Shown here piece by piece: positions 1 to 7,569 of a DNA stretch of 16,967 bases (positions are counted from its first letter, which is position 1; each line of letters starts with the position of its first letter). The notes beneath the pieces were generated by a model. That model made no database searches and had not been told where the DNA came from. It was given only the letters and a program-made list of their open reading frames with translations. The DNA comes from Desulfobacula sp. (lineage in GTDB: Bacteria; Desulfobacterota; Desulfobacteria; Desulfobacterales; Desulfobacteraceae). Where the stretch lies: the NCBI RefSeq assembly GCF_021107415.1, contig NZ_JAIOSW010000236.1, forward strand, positions 1-16,967, read 5' to 3'. The translations under genes were made by a program, and so were the position numbers.

Positions 1-426
1 AATATTGCTGAAAAAGATGATATTATGGAGCGATTAGAATGGCTCGGATTATTTGAGGAAAAGCCAATTACCGTTGAAAAGGGAATATACTCCAATGTTC
101 TGGTTGACCTTATGCTTAAAAAAATGTCTTATAGTCCTGAAGAAAAAGATATGATCATTGTGTATGATGAAATAATTGCTGAATTTCCTGACCGAAAAGA
201 GAAAAGAGTCGCAAGCTTGTTGGTAGAAGGAATTCCATATGGAGAGTCAGCAATGTCAAGGGCGGTTTCTCTTCCTGCTTCAATAAGTATAAAATTAATA
301 CTGGAAGGAAAAATAAAATCAAGGGGTACTCTAATGCCGAACATCCCTGAAATTTATAAACCAGTACTTGAAGAAATGAAAACTTTTGGTTTTGAATTTA
401 AAAAGAAAACAATCAGGTTAAATTAA
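1..426 (+). CDS. Saccharopine dehydrogenase-like protein, C-terminal part (5' truncated by window)
   Basis: The frame is open from the first base of the window, so this is the C-terminal end of a longer protein; the ATG at 25 is an internal Met. The readable 141 residues match the C-terminal domain of saccharopine dehydrogenase and its relatives (Sacchrp_dh_C): an LEWLGLF segment, then a conserved helix ending in EKDMIIVYDEI, then a PYGESAMSRAVSLPASI helix, an LILEGKI turn, and a final PEIYKPVLEEM helix. Family members carry out NAD(P)-linked reversible cleavage of saccharopine to lysine or glutamate plus the semialdehyde, in the cytoplasm; related enzymes act in carboxynorspermidine synthesis. 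The NAD-binding half lies outside the window, so the exact substrate cannot be decided. The next gene starts 43 bp downstream on the same strand and may be cotranscribed. Confidence 0.8.
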   Translation, partial: NIAEKDDIMERLEWLGLFEEKPITVEKGIYSNVLVDLMLKKMSYSPEEKDMIIVYDEIIAEFPDRKEKRVASLLVEGIPYGESAMSRAVSLPASISIKLILEGKIKSRGTLMPNIPEIYKPVLEEMKTFGFEFKKKTIRLN

Positions 427-469
427 GATATCCAAAAAATTTTCATCCATTAAACAATAAGGGGATTCC

Positions 470-1465
470 ATGAAATTAGACAATCTGCCCAGATTTCATC
501 TGGCTGAATTTCCAACACCCATCCAATATCTTGCCGCCCTGACCAAAGCATATAACGGACCTGGTATTTACATGAAACGGGATGATCTTACCTCTCTGGG
601 CATGGGGGGAAATAAAACCCGGAAACTGGAATTTCTTATTGGAGAAGCTCTTGAGCAGAACAAAGATACTCTGGTCACTGCCGGTGGAATACAGTCAAAT
701 CATTGCCGCCTGACTGCTGCTGCCGCAAGAAAAGCCGGTCTTGATTGTCATCTGGTGTTAAACGGTACTGAACCAAAGATTCCCAACGGCAATCTTTTAC
801 TGGATATAATTTTCGGGGCCACGATTCATTATTGTGAGCGAAAAGACAGGGATGAACGACTCCTCCAGGTAGCAGACAAATTGGCTGAAGTCGAAAAAAA
901 ACCCTATCTAATTCCTGTAGGCGGTTCCAACAGTATTGGGGCTGTTGGGTATGTGACGGCCATGCTGGAACTTGCCAGTCAGATTAAGGATATGGATATT
1001 TCACCTGATGCTATTGTATTTGCCACCAGTTCCGGCGGGACCCAGGCTGGATTGACTCTGGGAGCAAAAATTACCGGGTTTAAAGGTGATGTCCTGGGAA
1101 TAAGCATTGATCAGACCCAAATCGGATCTGATCCTTTCCCTCCTGTCCTGACCCAGATTGCCAATGCCGTTGCTGAAAGGATCGGGTCTGATATTAGGAT
1201 GACAGAATCGGATTTTTCTCTTAATTGTGACTACCTGGGGGCAGGATATGCCATACCCGGAGATCTGGAATTTGATGCGATCCGGGATCTCTCTTTCCAT
1301 GAAGGGATTCTTTTAGGGCCGGTTTACACGGCCCGGGCAATGGGTGGTTTTCTGGATCTGATAAAAAAAGGTTACTTTTCAAAAAACCAGACGGTGTTGT
1401 TCTGGCATACCGGCGGCACCCCGGAACTATTTGCCTGGGCAGAGCAGTGCCGTGAAAAAATATAA
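470..1465 (+). CDS. PLP-dependent D-cysteine desulfhydrase / L-cysteate sulfo-lyase family enzyme
   Basis: This 331-residue cytoplasmic enzyme belongs to the fold-type II PLP family that includes ACC deaminase, D-cysteine desulfhydrase (DcyD) and L-cysteate sulfo-lyase (CuyA). The PLP lysine is Lys49 in MGGNKTRKLEF; the substrate carboxylate loop is QSNH at residues 75-78; the phosphate-binding stretch is SSGGTQAGL; the C-terminal HTGGTPELFAW segment is also typical. Length is normal for the family. It starts at an ATG about 5 nt after AAGGGGA. DcyD releases H2S, pyruvate and ammonia from D-cysteine, and CuyA releases sulfite from L-cysteate. The NHCRLTAAAA and GISID segments look to me more like the CuyA-type branch than enterobacterial DcyD, but that is an impression and the substrate is unresolved. 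The IS200 remnant lies directly downstream. Confidence 0.85.
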   Translation: MKLDNLPRFHLAEFPTPIQYLAALTKAYNGPGIYMKRDDLTSLGMGGNKTRKLEFLIGEALEQNKDTLVTAGGIQSNHCRLTAAAARKAGLDCHLVLNGTEPKIPNGNLLLDIIFGATIHYCERKDRDERLLQVADKLAEVEKKPYLIPVGGSNSIGAVGYVTAMLELASQIKDMDISPDAIVFATSSGGTQAGLTLGAKITGFKGDVLGISIDQTQIGSDPFPPVLTQIANAVAERIGSDIRMTESDFSLNCDYLGAGYAIPGDLEFDAIRDLSFHEGILLGPVYTARAMGGFLDLIKKGYFSKNQTVLFWHTGGTPELFAWAEQCREKI

Positions 1466-1507
1466 TTTTTCTTACCTCATCAAATACTTTTAATTATAAT
1501 GGGTAAA

Positions 1508-1526
1508 CCCCCGGCTCTGCCGGGGG
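1508..1526. repeat. IS200-type left-end hairpin
   Basis: Seven perfect pairs (CCCCCGG at 1508-1514 with CCGGGGG at 1520-1526) enclose a CTCTG loop. IS200/IS605 transposases recognise such subterminal hairpins as single strands. No T-run follows it, so it is a poor intrinsic terminator, although it lies about 40 bp after the PLP-enzyme gene. Confidence 0.7.
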
Positions 1527-1557
1527 ACTCCCAAAGTTTGACTTTTGCAGGAATATA

Positions 1558-1612
1558 TTAAAACCTCATATTCAGTGAACCGTTCGAGGCTCAGTAGAAA
1601 GTGAGGTTTTAA
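1558..1612 (+). promoter_or_regulatory. tnpA leader stem-loop masking the ribosome binding site
   Basis: A perfect 11-bp inverted repeat, TTAAAACCTCA at 1558-1568 and TGAGGTTTTAA at 1602-1612, encloses a 33-nt loop. The right arm contains the GAGG ribosome-binding site and reaches the A of the tnpA ATG. In IS200 a comparable leader hairpin is known to block transposase translation and to oppose transcription entering from outside. Here it survives although the transposase is broken. Confidence 0.7.
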
Positions 1613-1910
1613 TGAAAACAATAAATAGTTTAAGCCACTCAAAGTGGGAGTGTATGTTTCATGTAACATGGATACCGAAATATCGAAATATGCTGTTGCT
1701 CAGGTTATTGGATTTATAAAAGGAAAAAGTGCAATTGCTATTGCCAGAAAATTTGGAGGACGTAGCAAGAACTTTACAGAGCAGCATTTCTGGGCAAGAG
1801 GCTATCATGTATCCACAGTAGGAAGAAATGAAGAGGCAATACGACGATATATAAAGAAGCACGAGGAAGTTGATAAGAGACATGATCAGCAAATGAACTT
1901 GTTTGGTTAA
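1612..1910 (+). pseudogene. tnpA: IS200-type transposase tnpA, internally deleted and frameshifted
   Basis: The ATG at 1612 opens a reading frame that begins like IS200 TnpA (MKTINSLSHSKWEC, then WIPKYR) but stops at 1717-1719. The rest of the family sequence continues in another frame from about 1686: KYAVAQVIGFIKGKSAIAIA, then NFTEQHFWARGYHVSTVG, then RRYIKKHEE, ending in a LFG tail. The final piece keeps the probable catalytic tyrosine (RRYIKK). About 25 N-terminal and 74 C-terminal residues remain of a protein normally near 140-150 residues. The missing middle includes the HUH metal-binding motif. The junction is a tandem CGAAATAT repeat (1676-1683 and 1684-1691), which suggests deletion between short homologies. 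An 88-residue frame from 1644 spans the C-terminal piece, but its first residues are out-of-frame translation of the 5' part. No function is expected. Confidence 0.85.
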
Positions 1911-2003
1911 GAGAGAACAATAACCGATTTGAGCGGCTCACATTTCAAGTGGTTTATGACTGTGATAAATTATTTATTAACTGATCTGAAATTTGTTCAG
2001 TAG

Positions 2004-2040
2004 AGGTGTATTATCCATGGATGCTTACTACCTTTTTTTT
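2004..2040 (+). terminator. Possible intrinsic terminator upstream of the sensor kinase
   Basis: AGGTGTA at 2004-2010 can pair with TACTACCT at 2026-2033 with one bulged base. The loop carries a perfect ATCCATGGAT palindrome (2012-2021 region), and a run of eight T follows directly (2033-2040). On the plus strand this would stop read-through from the IS region into the kinase gene, or act as a leader attenuator if the promoter lies upstream. The outer stem is short and AT-containing. Confidence 0.4.
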
Positions 2041-2084
2041 ATTGAGACGATGGTGATAGAAACAGACAATTCAGGTCGCGGCAA

Positions 2085-4994
2085 ATGAAAAAATCAGAAA
2101 ATAATCATGGCACATTACGCATGTCTCCGATCAAACTGGTTCCATTGTCGCATACGATAATCAAACGCCTGTTTTTTTTGTTTGCTTTTCTTATCATTGT
2201 CTCTACCTTCATCACATACAATTACTTGATTAAAAAAACAGAGGTTCAATTTTACGATCAGCTATTGGAGTATATCGTTCAGCGTGGGAAACGGGAAAGT
2301 GAACTCTTTCGTCTGGCAAAGGATAATTTAATAGGATTAAAAAATGAATTTGTGTTTCAGTATGAAACCAACCCGAAACCCGATTTTACGGGTTGGTTTG
2401 AATCCCGCATGGTACGGCTCAGCGATGGAACAATACGTTCCCGCCATCAGTATTTTGATGGTGTGTGGACCGAGAATGAAGTATTCGAGCATGGCATCGG
2501 TATTATTATGGCACCAGGGGTTGAGGTAAATAAAGAAATCCGGCGACGTATGGGGCTTGCCTATGAGCTGCTTTTGAAATATGGTCCAGCCTGGCGTTCC
2601 AGGTTTGTGAACCTTTGGTTTGTTACACCGGAAAAGATCTCATTGAGGTATTGGCCTGAAATCCCATGGGGCCGGAACATTTCAGCAGATCATAATTGGG
2701 GCGATGAGGAATGGTTTTTAAAAACCAATATGGAAAACAATCCGAGCCGGAATCTTATATGGACGGGTCTTTATTTTGATTCACTTGCTGGTCATTGGAT
2801 GATATCTGCAGCCCTGCCTGTTGATGTCGACGGCAAACAAATAGGTACAATTGGGACGGATCTTGAGTGTGGTGATTTTTTTAACCGCAATTTAAGTGAC
2901 AGCATCGTTTCTTCGTACAGCATCATCCTTGGTCAGGACGGCCACATCATCGTGCATCCTTACAAAGTAGCGGAAATGATATCAACCCGTGATCCAAAAT
3001 TCACAGTTACATCTGCAAATGATAGACAGCTGTTATCCATCTTTAAAAAGATCAAATCGGTTTCAACGTTTCCTGCGATCATTGATAACGCTGAAAATGA
3101 TGAATTTCTGGCTGTCACAAAGATAGAAGGACCGGACTGGTATTTAGTTTCGGTTTACTACAAAGCTTTATTTAAAGATAAAATCATAAAAAACGCCTAT
3201 TTTATGATAGCCATCGGTGTAGGTTCTTTTGTAACGGCATTGTTCATGATTTATTCAGTAGTGCGCAAAAATGTTTCACACCCTCTTGGTTTATTGACCC
3301 AAACTGCCGAGAACTTCAATGCGACCACTGAAATTGAAAATAATTTGACAGGGTTTTTGAATTACCTCAGTACGTTTCAGTCTCGTCCGGATGAGGTGGG
3401 CCTTTTGGTTCAAACCCTTATTAAAATGGGAAACCGCTTAAAAACTGTGTATCGGGATATCGAGAACGCCAAGAAGAATCTTGAGGCAAAAGTATCCGCC
3501 CGCACCACGGATATGGTTGCGGCCAAAGAAGCGGCCGAAGCCTCTAACCGGGCCAAAAGCGAATTTCTGGCAAATATGTCCCATGAATTGCGAACACCCT
3601 TAAATGTCATATTGGGTTTCAGTCATTTAATGGAGCGAGATGCCTCGATCACTCTGGATCAGCTTGAAAATCTAGGCCTCATTCACCGAAGCGGAGATCA
3701 GCTTCTGGCCTTAATCAACGATGTGCTGGACATGTCAAAAATTGAAAGCGGACAAGTTACCTTTAATCCCGAAAACGTTGATCTGCTATATTTTTTAGAA
3801 GGCATTGCTGTGATGTTTCAACAACGTGCCAGTGAAAAAAAGCTTTTCTTCATGTTTGAAAAAGCCCCGGATGTTCCCAAGTATATCAGAACGGATAAAG
3901 GGAAATTACGCCAGATACTTTTCAATCTGCTTGGCAATGCCATAGACTACACACGTCAGGGAAGCGTGGTGTTGCAGGTTTCAACGGCAAACGAGCCTGT
4001 GATTCCAAATCATTCGGAAAAGGTGAAAGTACCGGTCAAGAATCCGGATTTATGGATTCGATTTGAAATCAGAGATACCGGCATTGGTATTGACCAGAAA
4101 GATATCAACATCATATTCAATCAATTTGCCCAGGCAAAGCGCAGGACTACTCAAAAACCCGGAACGGGTCTGGGCTTGACCATCAGTCGACATTTTGTTC
4201 AAATAATGGGAAGTGATCTCAGGGTTAAAAGTAAAAAAAACAAGGGGTCGACCTTTTGCTTTGATCTGCCGATCCAGGTGGTAAGCCCTGCTGATGTCGT
4301 AAACATAGACACTCCGAACCGGCCCGTGGGGTTAGCACCGGATCAGCCTCGATACTGTATTTTGATTGTTGAGGATCATGAGGAAAGTCGCATCATGCTG
4401 ACCAAGCTGCTCCGAACAATTGGGTTTAAGGTCCAGGCAGCGGTGGATGGCAAAGAAGGTGTGGAAAAATTTTTTCGCTTTGAGCCCGACCTTATCCTGA
4501 TGGACATCCGCATGCCGATAATGGATGGGTTAACGGCCACCCAAAAGATTAAGGCCACCGGGGCAGGTGGCCATACACCCATCATTGCGCTCACGGCCCA
4601 TGCATTTGAAAGGGAACGGCTACAGATACTGACGGCGGGGCGTGATGATTTTATTCGCAAGCCTTATGATGAAGCAGAGTTGTTTGCTATGCTGACCCGG
4701 CATATAGGCGTAACCTTTATATATGGGAAAGACCAGGCTAAAAGAAAGCCCGATTTGATTTCTAGGGAAAAAGTCCTGGAACCCGGAATTTTGGCCCAAT
4801 TACCAGAACCTTTGGTGGCGGAATTGAAATCAGCCTCGGTCGAACTTAATTTTAACCGTACAATTGCGTGCATTGAACAAATCCGGCAGGTCAATGATAA
4901 AGTGGCAGATAAGCTGACAGCACTGGCTGGTAAGTTCAGATTTGACAAAATACTGGCAATAATCAACCAAGCAAAAAATATTACAGGAAGCTAA
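2085..4994 (+). CDS. Hybrid sensor histidine kinase: TM-Cache-TM-HisKA-HATPase-REC
   Basis: This 969-residue inner-membrane kinase has a first membrane helix at about residues 29-49, a periplasmic region of about 320 residues that reads as a Cache/PDC-type ligand sensor, a second helix at about 371-393, a HAMP-like and coiled-coil linker, then HisKA with His500 in MSHELRTPLN. The ATPase domain has an N box (NLLGNAIDY, about 615-622), G1 DTGIGI (664-669) and G2 GTGLGL (693-698). A receiver follows from about residue 757, with the phospho-acceptor Asp807 in LMDIRMP and Lys859. The last ~70 residues are helical and Hpt-like in position but contain no histidine. The ATG at 2085 has only a weak upstream GGTCGCGG; a second ATG 12 codons on has none better. 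The response regulator follows after 3 bp, so the two are surely one transcript. The ligand is unknown; location suggests the substrate of the downstream importer. Confidence 0.9.
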   Translation: MKKSENNHGTLRMSPIKLVPLSHTIIKRLFFLFAFLIIVSTFITYNYLIKKTEVQFYDQLLEYIVQRGKRESELFRLAKDNLIGLKNEFVFQYETNPKPDFTGWFESRMVRLSDGTIRSRHQYFDGVWTENEVFEHGIGIIMAPGVEVNKEIRRRMGLAYELLLKYGPAWRSRFVNLWFVTPEKISLRYWPEIPWGRNISADHNWGDEEWFLKTNMENNPSRNLIWTGLYFDSLAGHWMISAALPVDVDGKQIGTIGTDLECGDFFNRNLSDSIVSSYSIILGQDGHIIVHPYKVAEMISTRDPKFTVTSANDRQLLSIFKKIKSVSTFPAIIDNAENDEFLAVTKIEGPDWYLVSVYYKALFKDKIIKNAYFMIAIGVGSFVTALFMIYSVVRKNVSHPLGLLTQTAENFNATTEIENNLTGFLNYLSTFQSRPDEVGLLVQTLIKMGNRLKTVYRDIENAKKNLEAKVSARTTDMVAAKEAAEASNRAKSEFLANMSHELRTPLNVILGFSHLMERDASITLDQLENLGLIHRSGDQLLALINDVLDMSKIESGQVTFNPENVDLLYFLEGIAVMFQQRASEKKLFFMFEKAPDVPKYIRTDKGKLRQILFNLLGNAIDYTRQGSVVLQVSTANEPVIPNHSEKVKVPVKNPDLWIRFEIRDTGIGIDQKDINIIFNQFAQAKRRTTQKPGTGLGLTISRHFVQIMGSDLRVKSKKNKGSTFCFDLPIQVVSPADVVNIDTPNRPVGLAPDQPRYCILIVEDHEESRIMLTKLLRTIGFKVQAAVDGKEGVEKFFRFEPDLILMDIRMPIMDGLTATQKIKATGAGGHTPIIALTAHAFERERLQILTAGRDDFIRKPYDEAELFAMLTRHIGVTFIYGKDQAKRKPDLISREKVLEPGILAQLPEPLVAELKSASVELNFNRTIACIEQIRQVNDKVADKLTALAGKFRFDKILAIINQAKNITGS

Positions 4995-4997
4995 CAA

Positions 4998-5876
4998 ATG
5001 CAAACCCATTCACCCATTACAGACAGCTTGGTAGAGGATAAGGCTGTCATCATGATCATTGATGACAGCCCGGAAAGTTTAAAGCTTCTCACAGATATCC
5101 TGGCAGGACAGGGATTTGGCGTGAGACAGGCCCTGAGTGGACGTATGGCGCTGGATGCCATTAAACAACAGCTTCCGGACCTGATTATTTTAGATATTCG
5201 AATGCCGGAAATGGATGGCCTTGAGGTCTGCCGACAATTGAAAAATGATGCCAGTACCCGCACGGTGCCGGTTATTTTCATCAGTGGGCTCAGGGAGTCT
5301 GACGATAAGGTCAAGGCATTTGAAGTCGGCGGTATGGATTACATCACCAAACCTTTTCAGGAGGCTGAAGTTCTGGCACGCGTAAAACTTCATCTTACAC
5401 TCTGCAAGATGAAGCAAAACCTGGAGGAATTGGTACAGCGCCGCACCATCAGACTGGAAGAATCCAATACTGCCCTGAAAGTTCTTCTGGAACATCGCCA
5501 ATCCGAACGGGAAAAGTTTGAAGAGAACGTGATCACTCATATTAATTCGTTGGTCATGCCTTATCTGAAACGATTGAAAGAAAGTAGCCTGGATCAACAG
5601 CAGACAGCCCTGACAGATGTGATTGAATCCAATCTGGATGAAATAACCTCTCAATTTTCAGGCAAATTATACACCAGGGCAGTGGGGCTGACACGCAGGG
5701 AGATGGAAGTCGCAGCCTTGATAAAAATGGGAAAAACAAACATAGAAATAGCCGGACTTTTGTATATATCGGAACATGCCATCTCATTCCACCGTCAAAA
5801 TCTTAGAAAAAAATTGGGTTTACTCGGCCAAAAGGTCAACCTAGTGGCCTATCTTAACGAAATCATCCTCAAATAG
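4998..5876 (+). CDS. Response regulator with N-terminal receiver and C-terminal LuxR-type HTH
   Basis: The receiver covers residues 15-135, with acidic pair Asp22-Asp23, phospho-acceptor Asp66 in ILDIRMPEMDG and Lys118 in TKPF. A coiled-coil linker (about 140-170) leads into a helical segment with VMPYLKRLKESSLD. The LuxR-type HTH is at about 229-275 (LTRREMEVAALIKMGKTN, then ISFHRQNLRKKLGL). The linker of nearly 100 residues is much longer than in NarL-type regulators; the linker-plus-HTH half resembles the output half of deltaproteobacterial PAS-LuxR proteins. The ribosome binding site AGGAAG lies within the end of the kinase gene, 3 bp separating the two. It is the natural partner of the kinase and probably binds DNA near the liv promoter 90-190 bp downstream, but this target is inferred from position only. 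Confidence 0.9.
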   Translation: MQTHSPITDSLVEDKAVIMIIDDSPESLKLLTDILAGQGFGVRQALSGRMALDAIKQQLPDLIILDIRMPEMDGLEVCRQLKNDASTRTVPVIFISGLRESDDKVKAFEVGGMDYITKPFQEAEVLARVKLHLTLCKMKQNLEELVQRRTIRLEESNTALKVLLEHRQSEREKFEENVITHINSLVMPYLKRLKESSLDQQQTALTDVIESNLDEITSQFSGKLYTRAVGLTRREMEVAALIKMGKTNIEIAGLLYISEHAISFHRQNLRKKLGLLGQKVNLVAYLNEIILK

Positions 5877-5910
5877 AGCAGGGCCTGGAACCACGATTCC
5901 CTAAAATAAA

Positions 5911-5951
5911 CCTATAGTTTTTACCTATATATATATTATATCTTTCCTATA
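5911..5951. promoter_or_regulatory. Three CCTATA direct repeats upstream of the liv promoter (candidate operator)
   Basis: CCTATA occurs at 5911-5916, 5924-5929 and 5946-5951, all in one orientation, in an otherwise AT-rich gap between the regulator gene and the transporter operon. The third copy abuts the -35 box. Start-to-start spacings are 13 and 22 bp. This is where an activator would sit, so the upstream LuxR-type regulator is the obvious candidate. Part of the signal could be chance in TATATA-rich DNA. Confidence 0.35.
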
Positions 5952-5980
5952 TTTACATACCTGTTTATGATCTCTATCAT
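5952..5980 (+). promoter_or_regulatory. Sigma70-type promoter for the liv operon
   Basis: TTTACA at 5952-5957 and TATCAT at 5975-5980 are each one base off consensus, with an ideal 17-bp spacer. Transcription would start near 5987, giving a leader of about 75 nt before the TTG start of livG. A weaker pair (TTGTAA 5983-5988, TGTATT 6006-6011, also 17 bp apart) lies just downstream. Confidence 0.5.
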
Positions 5981-6062
5981 AATTGTAAAAAGAAATTTTA
6001 CCATCTGTATTCGGGTAATCGCTAAAATTCAGGTGCGGTTTAATAGTAAAAAGGAAAGATCA

Positions 6063-6860
6063 TTGCACAAAAAAAATCATTTGCTTGAGGTTGAAGGTTT
6101 GGAAAAGCGATTTGGCGGACTTCTAGCCGTAGTTGACTACACCTTAACCTTGGAAAAAGGTGAGCTGGTGGGGTTGATCGGCCCGAATGGTGCGGGTAAA
6201 ACCACTGTGTTCAACCTTCTTTCCGGTGTTTTAAAATCCAGTTCAGGAAAAATTTTTCTTAATTCAAAAAATATAACAAAATTTTCTCCTGCACAGATAG
6301 CCAGGACCGGAATTGCAAGAACTTTTCAAAACATAAGACTTTTTGGAGACCTTTGTGTTCTGGACAATATAAAGGTAGCCTTTCATATGCACCATGGCAA
6401 AGGGTTTTTTAATACCATTTGTCATACCAAAAAATTTTGTCAAACAGAAAAAGAAATTACCGGAAAAGCAATGAAACTTGCTGAAATGATGGATCTTACA
6501 GACCTGGTGTACGAACCTGCTAAAAATCTTCCTTATGGAGATCAACGGAGAATGGAAATTGCACGGGCTCTTGCAACAAGCCCGAAACTTTTACTCCTTG
6601 ATGAGCCTGCCGCGGGAATGAACCTCCAGGAAACGGCAGATCTTATGACCACCATCAAAAAAATTCATACCAATCATGATATGACCATTTTAATTGTTGA
6701 ACATGATATGCGCCTGGTGATGAATCTGTGCCAACGTATTCAAGTCCTGAATCAAGGCCGTCTGCTTGCCCAGGGAACTCCTGAGGAAATTCAAAATTCT
6801 CCTGAGGTTATCAAGGCCTATCTCGGTTCTCCAAAGGAAAAACCCCATGCTGACTGTTAA
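6063..6860 (+). CDS. livG: Branched-chain amino-acid-type ABC transporter ATP-binding protein LivG
   Basis: This is one of the two cytoplasmic ATPases of a HAAT/Liv-type importer. From the proposed start it is 265 residues, close to the LivG norm. Walker A GPNGAGKTT is at 40-48, the Q-loop at Gln89 in RTFQNIRLFG (a LivG hallmark), the signature region LPYGDQRRMEIARAL at about 156-170, Walker B with Asp180-Glu181, and the switch histidine in IVEHDM. I chose TTG at 6063 because AAGGAAAG sits 5-7 nt upstream and homology begins right after it. The in-frame ATG at 5967 overlaps the predicted promoter and would add 32 residues unlike any LivG. It is the first gene of livGFHMK plus creatininase; the next gene overlaps it by 14 bp. 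LivG and LivF pair to drive transport. Confidence 0.9.
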   Translation: MHKKNHLLEVEGLEKRFGGLLAVVDYTLTLEKGELVGLIGPNGAGKTTVFNLLSGVLKSSSGKIFLNSKNITKFSPAQIARTGIARTFQNIRLFGDLCVLDNIKVAFHMHHGKGFFNTICHTKKFCQTEKEITGKAMKLAEMMDLTDLVYEPAKNLPYGDQRRMEIARALATSPKLLLLDEPAAGMNLQETADLMTTIKKIHTNHDMTILIVEHDMRLVMNLCQRIQVLNQGRLLAQGTPEEIQNSPEVIKAYLGSPKEKPHADC

Positions 6861-7569
6861 AAATATTGATGTCTACAGAGGCAAGACCCATGTCCTGCAT
6901 CAGGTGGATCTCCATGTAGGCCATGGTGAAATTATTGCATTGATCGGTGCAAACGGAGCCGGAAAAACAACAACATTAAAAACAATTTCAGGTTTTTTGC
7001 GCCCGGCAAAAGGAAGTATCCTCTACACTGCAGCAAAAGGTAAAAAAACAATGGATTTTTCTGCCATGGCACCGGAACAGATCGTTGGCGCAGGTATTTC
7101 CCAGTGTCCGGAGGGCAGAGGTGTTTTTTCCCAGCTTTCAGTAAAAGAGAACCTTGTTATCGGTGCTTATCTACGTTCGGACAATGAAATTGGCAAAGAT
7201 ATTCAATCCATTTATGAAATGTTTCCCATACTTGGGGAAAGGTTAAATCAGGCAGCAGGAAGCCTTTCCGGCGGCGAACAGATGATGCTGGCCCTTGGCC
7301 GTTCACTTATGAGCCGACCAAAGCTATTGATACTGGATGAGCCGTCACTTGGGCTTGCCCCCCTTATCATCGAAACCATTTTTGATAAGCTAATAAAAAT
7401 CAATACACAGGGTATTACGATTCTAATTGTAGAACAGAACGCTGTTATGGCGCTTGAGTTGTCCCACAGGGCTTATGTACTTGAAACAGGCCGGGTGGTA
7501 CTTTCCGGTCAAAGTGCAGACCTTGCCAAAAATCCCAAGGTCCAAAAAGCCTATCTTGGGGGTGAATAG
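6847..7569 (+). CDS. livF: Branched-chain amino-acid-type ABC transporter ATP-binding protein LivF
   Basis: The second ATPase of the importer has 240 residues, normal for LivF. Walker A GANGAGKTT is at 34-42, the signature LSGGEQMMLALGR at about 140-152, and Walker B with Asp164-Glu165 followed by PSLGLAPLI, a LivF-typical stretch; the switch His is replaced by Gln/Asn in the IVEQNA motif, as is usual in LivF. The start is the ATG at 6847, preceded by AAAGGAAA and overlapping the end of livG by 14 bp, which implies translational coupling. An in-frame ATG at 6766 lies deep inside livG and is not credible. Its stop codon overlaps the livH start. Confidence 0.9.
   Translation: MLTVKNIDVYRGKTHVLHQVDLHVGHGEIIALIGANGAGKTTTLKTISGFLRPAKGSILYTAAKGKKTMDFSAMAPEQIVGAGISQCPEGRGVFSQLSVKENLVIGAYLRSDNEIGKDIQSIYEMFPILGERLNQAAGSLSGGEQMMLALGRSLMSRPKLLILDEPSLGLAPLIIETIFDKLIKINTQGITILIVEQNAVMALELSHRAYVLETGRVVLSGQSADLAKNPKVQKAYLGGE

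Larger units (their letters stand above)
1500..1950 (+). mobile_element. Degenerate IS200/IS605-family element (approximate limits)
   Basis: The segment holds, in the order of an IS200-type element, a GC-rich left-end hairpin, a leader stem-loop over the start of tnpA, and a recognisable but broken tnpA. The left edge is placed just before GGGTAAACCCCCGG from general resemblance to IS200 left ends. After tnpA there is a short CCG...CGG stem around 1924-1936, but I cannot find the GC-rich right-end hairpin expected for the family, so the right end may be lost. No accessory tnpB is present. The element cannot transpose on its own. Confidence 0.75.

Noticed and set aside
5967..6062. ATG at 5967 as the start of livG
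   Set aside because: It overlaps the predicted -35/-10 region, lacks a ribosome binding site, and adds 32 residues not found in LivG proteins; the TTG at 6063 follows AAGGAAAG.
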